From: JAPUME01 sp027294185
Lineage (GTDB): Bacteria; Acidobacteriota; Terriglobia; UBA7540; JAPUME01
DNA length: 64,000 nucleotides
Assembly: GCA_963555835.3 (NCBI GenBank)
Contig: CAUVWZ020000001.1
Span: 248,001 to 312,000, forward strand
Reading direction: 5' to 3'
Below, in pieces: positions 35,968 to 43,504 of this stretch. The position numbers and the translations under genes were made by a program. The notes beneath the pieces are model-generated. The model did not search any database, had not been told where the DNA came from, and saw only the letters and a list, made by a program, of their open reading frames with translations. Within the stretch, counting starts at the first letter, position 1. Every line of letters begins with the position of its first letter.

Positions 35968-36945
35968 TCACGCTGCCAGGACTTTGCGGCAAGCGTCCAG
36001 AATGTCTTCTTCGCCAACCATGACCGCTTTTTGAAGCGACGATGCCACCGGCATCGGGACATCCAGACCGCAGACTCGCTGAATCGGGGCGTCCAGATCG
36101 TAGAAGCATTCCTCGGCCACCGCGGCGACGATCTCTGCGGCATAGCCGCAAGTGCGCCAACCGTCACTCGCCACCACAAGACGGTTCGTTCTCTTGACGG
36201 ACCGGAAAAGCGTGGCCGTGTCGGCTGGGCTGAGTGTGCGTGGATCGATCACCTCCGTCTCGATTCCTTCGCCGGAAAGCTTCTCGGCAGCCGAGAGGGC
36301 GAGAGCGACAGTCCGTCCTGTGGCGATCAAAGTAAGGTCCGTGCCGGCGCGAAAGACTCGTGCGGAGCCGAGAGGCAACAGGTGCTCGCCTTCCGGTACT
36401 GGGCCAGTGCGCGAATATAGCAGGCGGTGTTCTAGGAACAGGACCGGATTCGGATCACGAATCGCACTCTTGAGCAACCCTTTGGCATCGGCAGCGGTGG
36501 AGGGCATGACCACCTTCAGTCCCGGGACATGGACAAACCAAGCCTCGAGAGATTGTGAGTGTTGAGCCCCCAGCCCAATCCCGCCGCAGACTGGAGCCCG
36601 CAGGACGAGCGGCACCGATACCATTCCCCCTGTCATGTAGCGGAGTTTGGCGGCATGGTTTGCGATCTGGTCCATCGCGAGACAGGTGAAATCCATGAAT
36701 TGAAATTCGACAACAGGCCGCGCCCCCACCAGCGCTGATCCTACCCCGGCCCCGGCAAGGGCGGATTCCGAGATCGGCGTGTCGATCACGCGTTCGGCTC
36801 CGAATTCCTCCAAAAGTCCTTGGGTTACTTTGAACAGACCACCCATTCGGCCCACATCTTCGCCCATGACGAATACGCGGGGATCTCGGCGCATCTCTTC
36901 TCTGAGCGCTTCATTCAGGGCTTCTACGAAGGACATGTTTTTCAT
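35968..36945 (-). CDS. 2-oxo acid/acetoin dehydrogenase E1 component, beta subunit
   Basis: Beta chain of a heterotetrameric thiamine-diphosphate E1. 325 residues, standard length. VEALNEALREEMRRDPRVFV, MGEDVGRMGGLFKVTQGLLE, DTPISESALAGAGVGSALVG (with the Glu that activates the thiazolium ring), EFQFMDFTCLAMDQIANHAA, and C-terminal LVVASDGWRTCGYAAEIVA. One base separates its ATG from the stop of the alpha gene. No E2 or E3 gene lies in the window, so the complex must use subunits coded elsewhere or act on its own. Confidence 0.9.
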   Translation of the reverse strand: MKNMSFVEALNEALREEMRRDPRVFVMGEDVGRMGGLFKVTQGLLEEFGAERVIDTPISESALAGAGVGSALVGARPVVEFQFMDFTCLAMDQIANHAAKLRYMTGGMVSVPLVLRAPVCGGIGLGAQHSQSLEAWFVHVPGLKVVMPSTAADAKGLLKSAIRDPNPVLFLEHRLLYSRTGPVPEGEHLLPLGSARVFRAGTDLTLIATGRTVALALSAAEKLSGEGIETEVIDPRTLSPADTATLFRSVKRTNRLVVASDGWRTCGYAAEIVAAVAEECFYDLDAPIQRVCGLDVPMPVASSLQKAVMVGEEDILDACRKVLAA

Positions 36946-36946
36946 T

Positions 36947-37954
36947 TCATTGGCGCTCTGACGCGTAGATGTCCTCTAAGGCGCTTTCGGGGTCCGGCGG
37001 GGGACTCTGTTTTGCAAATTGGACGGCTGCATCGACTTCAGCGGTGACTTCGGTTTCGATCCGACCCAGAGCTTCTGCCGTAGCAACCTTGGATTTCAGC
37101 ACGCGAGTCCGATACCGTTCGATGGGGTCGCGCCGTTTCCACTGTTCAATTTCCTTCGCCGGGCGTATTTCCTTCCGGGTAAAGATAGAGTGAGGTTGCC
37201 ACCGGTAGCTCCGGCATTCTAGCAAGGAAGGGCCCCCTCCTTGGCGCGCACTCTTGGCCATCTTAGCGACGGCTTCGAAGACGGCTTCCACATCGTTGCC
37301 GTCAACTTGCTTCCCCGCCATCCCGTAGGCCGCGGCACGATGAGAGACGCTCTGCCCGGCCGTCGACTCCGCGAACGGCATACTTAACGCCCACAGGTTG
37401 TTTTCACAAATGAAAACAACGGGGAGCCGCAATACGCCCGCAAGATTAAGCGCTTCATGAAATGAGCCCTGGTTACTCGCCCCGTCCCCGAAAAAGCTGA
37501 ACACCACCGAGTCCATACCTTTCAAACGAACGCCCAGGGCTGCGCCGACCGCGATGGGAATCCCTCCGCCCACGATGCCATCGGCTCCCAACATCCCTCG
37601 TGAGATGTCCGTAATGTGCATGCTGCCGCCTTTGCCGCGGCAGTATCCGGAGGCACGGCCCAAAATCTCAGCCATCATGCGGTTCATATCCAAGCCGCGG
37701 GCAATGCAGTGTCCATGGCCGCGGTGGGTGCTTGTCAGTTGGTCCTCCTGTCGCATCACCGCGCAGGCTCCCACCGCAATTGCTTCCATTCCGATGTAGA
37801 GATGGGCCGTGCCCTGGACTAGCCCCGCCTTGTCGAGAGTAAGGACCTGCTGCTCGAAGGTCCGTATACGGCACATCTGCCGATACCAGTCCACGCGTGT
37901 TTCGGTCGAGAGGTTCTCCGACTCAATCTTCGGTAATTTCTTATGGATTCCCAT
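36947..37954 (-). CDS. 2-oxo acid/acetoin dehydrogenase E1 component, alpha subunit
   Basis: Thiamine-diphosphate-binding alpha chain, 335 residues from ATG 37954; the open frame to 38125 has no matching upstream homology pattern. Conserved: YRQMCRIRTFEQQVLTLDKA, STHRGHGHCIARGLD, CRGKGGSMHITDISRGMLGA, and the ThDP motif GDGASNQGSFHEALNLAGVL ending ICENN. The SMHI loop and short length fit pyruvate or acetoin type more than the long branched-chain type. First of three genes (alpha, beta, Zn-dehydrogenase). Exact substrate open. Confidence 0.9.
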   Translation of the reverse strand: MGIHKKLPKIESENLSTETRVDWYRQMCRIRTFEQQVLTLDKAGLVQGTAHLYIGMEAIAVGACAVMRQEDQLTSTHRGHGHCIARGLDMNRMMAEILGRASGYCRGKGGSMHITDISRGMLGADGIVGGGIPIAVGAALGVRLKGMDSVVFSFFGDGASNQGSFHEALNLAGVLRLPVVFICENNLWALSMPFAESTAGQSVSHRAAAYGMAGKQVDGNDVEAVFEAVAKMAKSARQGGGPSLLECRSYRWQPHSIFTRKEIRPAKEIEQWKRRDPIERYRTRVLKSKVATAEALGRIETEVTAEVDAAVQFAKQSPPPDPESALEDIYASERQ

Positions 37955-38277
37955 TCCGAGAAAACATTGTAGCAGGGGGGGACGGATAGCACATTGAAAA
38001 TAAAAATATTCACATCCGGAGACGCCCGCGCGATGATAGCGAGTCGCCGGGCAAGATAGGTGCTCAATCCTTCCCGTCACGCGCAAATCCTTCCGGGGGG
38101 AGCGGATCCGGCTCTTTCCTTTCACGAGTATGGGAGTTGTGTGGCGCCTTCCGCCCAGGTATCCTCAACGAACAATACTGTGTAATCAGTCTAGTCCTGG
38201 AAATCCAATTTAAAATTCCGAAGTTAACCTTCACTCCGAAGAACAGCCAAAATGAGCCGCCCTATCACTTCTAATGA

Positions 38278-38386
38278 GGCCAGAGCGATTTGCGCTTGAC
38301 ACGACAGGGTAGGAGCCCTAGGTTTTCGGGTGAAGGTAAAGCTCAAAACGGAAATTCCGGCTAGTTGGTGGTCCGGAAACGTCCGG
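38278..38386 (+). promoter_or_regulatory. Promoter-leader element upstream of Tat-exported barrel protein
   Basis: TTGACA (38296-38301), 17 bases, TAGGTT (38319-38324), then AAGGTAAAGCTCAAAACGGA and AAATTCCGGCTAG. The block, from GCGATTTGCGCTTGAC to about AAACGTCCG, aligns with the orphan copy at 25960-26073. Here it sits directly before the gene at 38418, giving a leader of about 85 bases. Confidence 0.55.
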
Positions 38387-38417
38387 GCCATGTATTCCCA
38401 TTGAGAGAAGGGTGTCG

Positions 38418-40187
38418 ATGAAATCGAATCCTACCGACGTAGATCGCCGATCTTTTCTGAAACAAGCCGCTTCGTCAAGCTTGGGGATATTGCTTGCGAA
38501 AGAATTTCCCCTCTCCGGCGCCGTGGGACCGGAAATTGAACTTTCGGGAGCGCACTGCGATGCGGTGCATCGTCGCCGGCGCATCGTGGTTCAGGATGAC
38601 CCTTCCAACTTTGATCCCCAACATCTATACGGCACGGAGTTCAAGAGGTGGATCGCTCACCGCTTCGGTTACGCCGATATGCCGGGCAGCCAGATCGACA
38701 GCATCTGGTGGGACCTCGAAAACGGGGACCAGGCCGTTTATCGAAGCAGGATTCTGCCGCCGTTCGAGCATCCCGGACTCCGCAAATGGTGGGATCAGGG
38801 AATTGATTGGATACAAGAACTGGTCCAAGAGACCCGCAAGCGGAATCTCGAAGTATTTTGGCATCATCGGGTGAACTCGGTGGAGGTCCGCCCGGAAGGT
38901 GGACTCGAAATGGAGAGGATGCATCCTGTCAAGAAAGAGAATCCGGATTGGGTGATCAAAACCTGGTGGTGGCAGGGAATGTGGAATCTGGCCGTTCGAG
39001 AGGTTCGCGAGTACCGGTTGAGTATCTTGCGGGAGCTAGCGGAGAACTACGAATTTGACGGCATCCAGCTTGATTTTGCCCGTCATGTGCCCTTTCTCCC
39101 TCCGGGACGGCAATGGGAACTTCGCAAACATGTGACCGAGTTCGTCCGCAGCGTTCGGTGGATGCTGCTCGAGGTGGAAAAGAAACGCGGGCGCCCGTTC
39201 CTACTGGCGGCGAAGGTTCCAAGAAATCTGGAGGGGTGTCGGGTGGATGGTTTTGACGTGGAAGAGTGGGCCCGGCAGAATTTGGTCGATATTCTGACGC
39301 TGGGCTCCCGATCCGTTGACGTGGATGTAGAAGCTTTTCGCCGGATCACGGCGGGGAGGGATATCAAGCTCCAGCCCTGTTTCGACGACCATCACACCAC
39401 GGACGGGTATCGTCATCCGCCGATCGAGTTCCTTCGCGGGGTGTTCAGTAACTGGTGGGATCAGGGAGCAGATAACGTGGTGACTTTTAACTGGTCGAAT
39501 GCGCCGCCCGGGGCCTCTAAGGAGGTCGGGGCCCGGCCCGGCCCGATCTCGCACCAGCAAGCCTACCTCGAGGCGGGCAGCCCAGAGTCCATGAAATTCA
39601 AAGACAAGATTTTTATCGTTGAGCGCCGTGGCGGGTATCCTTGGGCGGAAGGATTTTTTGGCCGCAATGATACGGCCCCTCTGCCGATCCTCCTCTCCAA
39701 TCAAGGGCGGCCTGCGATGCTCCAGGTGAGGGTCAGCGAAAACTTCAGAGCCCAGGTCGACCGGGTCAAGGAAATTGTTGTGCGGATCGTCCTGTTCCGA
39801 ACTCCGCAATTCCGAGGTCGGAGGGCATTCCAAGGGGCCGGCAGTGCCGACGCTATCGGCCCGCCGATGTCTGAACAGGATGAGGTGGAAGTGCGGCTGA
39901 ACGGCGCGGTCCTGGCCTTGGCCGTTCGAGATCCGGAATGGAAGGACCCTCACATATTCTCTCCTCAGCCGCAGCCCGCTTCAGGGGGGAGGGGTCCCTT
40001 CCTCATTGATCCCAATCAGAAACTGTTGCGCTTGGACTACACGGTAGAAGCGAGACATTGCCACGCGGGCCGGAACCGGGTGGAAGTGCGTGTGGTGAAA
40101 CGGGTCCCCTACCGACCGGGTTCCGACATCAAGCTCGAAAAGGTCGAGATGCACGTGAGCTATCGGGGGCCAATGACTGCTGCTTAG
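38418..40187 (+). CDS. Tat-exported TIM-barrel protein, putative glycosidase
   Basis: 589 residues from ATG 38418 (AGAAGGG upstream). Twin-arginine signal DRRSFLKQAASSSLGILLAK at 10-29. The central part looks like an (alpha/beta)8 glycoside-hydrolase-like domain: SIWWDLENGDQAVYRS, FWHHRVNSVEV, REYRLSILRELAENYEFDGI, QLDFARHVPFLPPG with an Asp on a strand end, LAAKVPRN, and VVTFNWSNAPPG. A C-terminal beta-rich part (about 420-589) follows. It resembles uncharacterised acidobacterial/planctomycete barrel proteins; no specific CAZy family can be assigned from motifs. Preceded by its own promoter element. Divergent from the E1 genes. Confidence 0.7.
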   Translation: MKSNPTDVDRRSFLKQAASSSLGILLAKEFPLSGAVGPEIELSGAHCDAVHRRRRIVVQDDPSNFDPQHLYGTEFKRWIAHRFGYADMPGSQIDSIWWDLENGDQAVYRSRILPPFEHPGLRKWWDQGIDWIQELVQETRKRNLEVFWHHRVNSVEVRPEGGLEMERMHPVKKENPDWVIKTWWWQGMWNLAVREVREYRLSILRELAENYEFDGIQLDFARHVPFLPPGRQWELRKHVTEFVRSVRWMLLEVEKKRGRPFLLAAKVPRNLEGCRVDGFDVEEWARQNLVDILTLGSRSVDVDVEAFRRITAGRDIKLQPCFDDHHTTDGYRHPPIEFLRGVFSNWWDQGADNVVTFNWSNAPPGASKEVGARPGPISHQQAYLEAGSPESMKFKDKIFIVERRGGYPWAEGFFGRNDTAPLPILLSNQGRPAMLQVRVSENFRAQVDRVKEIVVRIVLFRTPQFRGRRAFQGAGSADAIGPPMSEQDEVEVRLNGAVLALAVRDPEWKDPHIFSPQPQPASGGRGPFLIDPNQKLLRLDYTVEARHCHAGRNRVEVRVVKRVPYRPGSDIKLEKVEMHVSYRGPMTAA

Positions 40188-40226
40188 TGAGGAACACGGT
40201 TGCTCATTGGGTTGAAGAGAGAAGAG

Positions 40227-41297
40227 TCAGGCCGTGGTAAGTACTTCCCGAACAATTTCGGCCACGGTTTCAATATTTTTGTCGTTGATTCCGTGATGCG
40301 TTACGAATTTCACCGAGTTTGAGTCGAGAACGCTCACGCCAGCTCCCCGATCGAGTACTCGCCGGACAAAAGTAAATGGGTCCATGGAGGTCGTATCTAC
40401 ACGAACAATGTTGGTCTGTACGGTCTCCATGTCCACCTTAATACCCGGCAAGGGGGCAAGTAGTTCTCCCAAGCGCCGCGCCCGGCGATGGTCTTCGGCA
40501 AGGCGGTCCATCATGGTATCGAGGGCAACGATGGCGGCTGCAGCGAAGATTCCCTCTTTATGCACGGAGTGGCATCCCAACACCCGATGGTTTTTCTTAG
40601 CTTGCTCGATGAAATCTTTCGTTCCACACAGCATCGCCCCGTAGGGAGCGCCTAATCCCTTGTTGAGACTCAGACTGACCACATCCACCGGCCCGGCCAG
40701 ATCGCGCAGAGGTACACCGTGCGCGACGGCAGCGTTGAACAGTCGAGCCCCATCCACGAGCACGGCTGCCCCGTGCCGGTGGGCCAGTTCGCCGATCTGA
40801 GCCATGTAGTGCGGCGGCAGAGCCACTCCGCCGGATATATTGTGCGTGTTTTCCAGGCAGACCAATGCCGTCCGGGGGCGATAGGAATAACCCTGCTCCA
40901 TGATGGCGGCCTCGATGTCTTCGAGGGACATCTCGCCGAACTTGTTTCCCCTGATGAGACGGGGAACGGCACCCGTATGGGCGGCAATATTCCGGTCTTC
41001 CACCCACCATAGATGGCATCGGGCTTCCATTATCGCTTGATCGCCTCGTTGGCAATAGCCCATCATTCCCAGCAGATTCGCGACGCTGGTCGTAGGCACA
41101 AGGAGGGCGGCTTCCTTGCCGGTCATTTGAGCGGTCATCTCTTCCAGGCGGTTTACATTGGGGTCTTCCCCCCAAAGAGGCCATCCGAGCTCGGCAGATC
41201 GCATTGCTTCCCACATGGCTTCGGTTGGTGGCATTATAAACTCGCCGCGGGTATCCACGATTAGCTTACGTGAACGTTTAACTTCTTTCATGGCCAT
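40227..41297 (-). CDS. Threonine-aldolase-like beta-eliminating lyase
   Basis: Fold-type I PLP enzyme of the low-specificity L-threonine/allo-threonine aldolase family: cleaves 3-hydroxy amino acids to glycine and an aldehyde. 356 residues. EDPNVNRLEEMTAQMTGKEA matches the family start (usually YGEDPTVN), ALVCLENTHNISGGVALPPH, VLVDGARLFNAAVAHGVPLR (Asp for the pyridine N), and the PLP Lys about 213 in SLSLNKGLGAPYGAMLCGT. The signature is SLNKGLGAP in place of the usual SLSKGLGAP. Convergent with the barrel-protein gene. Substrate specificity not determinable. Confidence 0.85.
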   Translation of the reverse strand: MAMKEVKRSRKLIVDTRGEFIMPPTEAMWEAMRSAELGWPLWGEDPNVNRLEEMTAQMTGKEAALLVPTTSVANLLGMMGYCQRGDQAIMEARCHLWWVEDRNIAAHTGAVPRLIRGNKFGEMSLEDIEAAIMEQGYSYRPRTALVCLENTHNISGGVALPPHYMAQIGELAHRHGAAVLVDGARLFNAAVAHGVPLRDLAGPVDVVSLSLNKGLGAPYGAMLCGTKDFIEQAKKNHRVLGCHSVHKEGIFAAAAIVALDTMMDRLAEDHRRARRLGELLAPLPGIKVDMETVQTNIVRVDTTSMDPFTFVRRVLDRGAGVSVLDSNSVKFVTHHGINDKNIETVAEIVREVLTTA

Positions 41298-41441
41298 AAC
41301 TGGAATCCTCTTTCTCTCATATTAGTTTCGAGATCGTGCAATCGGTGTTCCCGCGGCGTCTAAGGGAAAGACAAGGTTTCACCTCAACCTCTCTGTCCTA
41401 CTCTCTGTCTAACCGGCAATGCGAACAGGTGTTGCCCGCGT

Positions 41442-42215
41442 TCATCGATTCTTCCCATGACCGAGGTTCTGCAACAGCTCTTGAGCCATCGTTTGGATCT
41501 CCTCCGGCCCCAGTTCGGTAGCCCGCCGGAGGGGAGCGATTGCCGCATCTTCTTTTTTGGCAAGCAGGTAGGCCGCCCCCAGACGATAGTGCTGGCTTCC
41601 CTGGGGAGTGGGATTTAACTCCACCGCCTTTTCAAATTCGGCAATTGCCGTCCGGGAGTCCCCCCGCTTTATCGCTACATGTCCAAGCGACTCATGCACC
41701 GAAGCTTCGAATCGCCTTCTAAAAAGCTCCCAGCGCTGAGGGTGAATGGTCCGCGGAAGTTTAATTTTTTCCAACTCTTGGAAAGCAAGCCGGGCATAAT
41801 TTTCTGCTTGGGCCAGGTGGGAGTTTTCGTCCCGGCCCCCTGAAACCGAATTGGGAAGCACGGCGGCCAGGGTGAGCAGGGTGTTTAGATTGCCGGGGTT
41901 CAACTTCAAAGCTTTTTCCCCGCTGCGGACGGTGCGATCAAAATCATCCAGATCCCGATAGGCCAACATTTGATGCTGGTAGGCGATTCCGAGGAGGGCC
42001 GATTGGGGATAAGTACGTTCGAAGGCCTCTACCCGACGAACCGTTGCTTGCGGCGAGCCTGCCTGGAGAATTCCAATGTAGTCATCAAGTTCTTGTTCCG
42101 AGCGGGCCTGAGGCGCCAGATTGGGATTCACCATCGGGCCGAACTGAGCGCGGAGGAATCCTCCACACCCAATAAGGGCCAAAAACATCGCAATGGAAAG
42201 ATGATTACGGGCCAT
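41442..42215 (-). CDS. Exported TPR protein
   Basis: 257 residues from ATG 42215, which overlaps the end of the upstream TPR gene by 11 bases. Signal peptide with possible lipobox (HLSIAMFLALIGCGGF). TPR-like helices: DDYIGILQAGSPQATVRRVE, IAYQHQMLAYRDLDDFDRTV with EKALKLNPGN, and ESLGHVAIKRGDSRTAIAEF with EKAVELNPTP. Scaffold, no enzymatic motif. Third gene of a TPR cluster. Confidence 0.75.
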   Translation of the reverse strand: MARNHLSIAMFLALIGCGGFLRAQFGPMVNPNLAPQARSEQELDDYIGILQAGSPQATVRRVEAFERTYPQSALLGIAYQHQMLAYRDLDDFDRTVRSGEKALKLNPGNLNTLLTLAAVLPNSVSGGRDENSHLAQAENYARLAFQELEKIKLPRTIHPQRWELFRRRFEASVHESLGHVAIKRGDSRTAIAEFEKAVELNPTPQGSQHYRLGAAYLLAKKEDAAIAPLRRATELGPEEIQTMAQELLQNLGHGKNR

Positions 42216-43230
42216 AAAGCTTGGTGAGCCTTTGAAATTCAGCCAATTCGACGCCTGCCGCACTCTCGTCGCCTTGCTTCAATAATAGCCTGAACAATCT
42301 ATAGTGAGTGGGAGCGAGGGTGGGGTCAACACGAGCGGCCTCCCGAAGCTCGCGGGCTGCCGCAGTCAACTTGCCCTGACTTTCATAAATCTTGGCCAAG
42401 ACCAGGTGGTTTTCGGCGAGGTCCGGGTCGATCTCCACGGCTCGTAACGCATACGCATAAGGGAGAGCCTTGTCCAAGTTCATTACAACCGATAGCCCGG
42501 CCATTCGTTGGTAGGGAAGGCTGAAGCGAGCCTGGGCAGGTTCGAGCAGCTCAAGCGCATTCTCGTAATCGTCCCAGGCCCGGTCGTACTGGCCCAGCAT
42601 TTCGTGGCAATATCCGTGGTAGTAACGTGCTCTGGCATTCTCTGGATGAAGTTTCAACGATTGGTTGAAGTGGATCTGGGCTTTCTTGTAGTTCTCTCTC
42701 ATTTGAAGTTCATACAGACCCAGGTAGAAATGAGGCCACGGGTCTTTTGGGTCTGCCTCCATCGCTTTCTTCATCTGCCGGCGAAATAAGACGAACTGAT
42801 TCAGGGTGTAATAAGCGAGCCCCAAAGTTTTGGGAAGGTCCGGCTGCTCCAGCCCTAGCCGTTCGGCCTTCCGCAAAAGAGGAATCGCCGCGATACCCCG
42901 ATGCTGACGTAGCAACACGTACCCCAGCCAATAATGAGGATTAGGATCCCGGGGGCTCCTCGCAGCCAGTTGCTCAGCCACAGAACGCGCTTTCTCCCAT
43001 TTTCCCGCCTGGATAAGTGTTCCCAATCCTATAAGTTCTGGGCCACCCAACAAAGGGTTCTCCCCGCCCGCTCGGATTGAATCAGGTACCTCCAGCAGGA
43101 AAATGTTTCCCGGCGGTTCCTTTCCACTCAACGGCATTGTCAAAAAGAAGATTAGGAGCCCAAGAAGGGGAATCCTTTCCCAAAATGTTTTCCATCGAGG
43201 ATCGACGATGGGCTTAATAATTCCCCCCAT
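42205..43230 (-). CDS. Exported TPR protein
   Basis: 341 residues from ATG 43230 (AAGGGA upstream); the frame stays open to 43494, but that part does not look coding. Signal anchor RIPLLGLLIFFLTMPLSG. At least five TPR units: NPHYWLGYVLLRQHRGIAAI, KTLGLAYYTLNQFVLFRRQM, PHFYLGLYELQMRENYKKAQ, ARYYHGYCHEMLGQYDRAWD, and ENHLVLAKIYESQGKLTAAA. Probably a periplasmic protein-protein scaffold. Follows the VCBS-ASPIC/UnbV gene and is translationally coupled to the next TPR gene. Confidence 0.77.
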   Translation of the reverse strand: MGGIIKPIVDPRWKTFWERIPLLGLLIFFLTMPLSGKEPPGNIFLLEVPDSIRAGGENPLLGGPELIGLGTLIQAGKWEKARSVAEQLAARSPRDPNPHYWLGYVLLRQHRGIAAIPLLRKAERLGLEQPDLPKTLGLAYYTLNQFVLFRRQMKKAMEADPKDPWPHFYLGLYELQMRENYKKAQIHFNQSLKLHPENARARYYHGYCHEMLGQYDRAWDDYENALELLEPAQARFSLPYQRMAGLSVVMNLDKALPYAYALRAVEIDPDLAENHLVLAKIYESQGKLTAAARELREAARVDPTLAPTHYRLFRLLLKQGDESAAGVELAEFQRLTKLYGP

Positions 43231-43504
43231 GATTCCCTTCGGAATACGAAGTTCCCCAATGCGCCGACACGGTGGACCCGAACGTGGAGGCTGCCCCTCG
43301 GTTGTCGGATTGGAACAGGAAGTCTCTTGGGCTCTGCTCAATTCCATGGGAGCGGGGATGCGGATTGCTGCCGAATAAGAGGAGATCTCAAAATGGATCA
43401 TACACTGCTTCGAATGCGCCCTTGGGACTACCCTGTACAACCCAAGGGTTGCCGGGCATTCAATGTCCACCTCGGCGGGCGATGCGCAGGTCATCGGCCG
43501 TCGA

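Noticed and set aside
43231..43494. 88-residue N-terminal extension of the TPR protein
   Set aside because: Low protein-likeness and no export signal before the true signal anchor at 43230.
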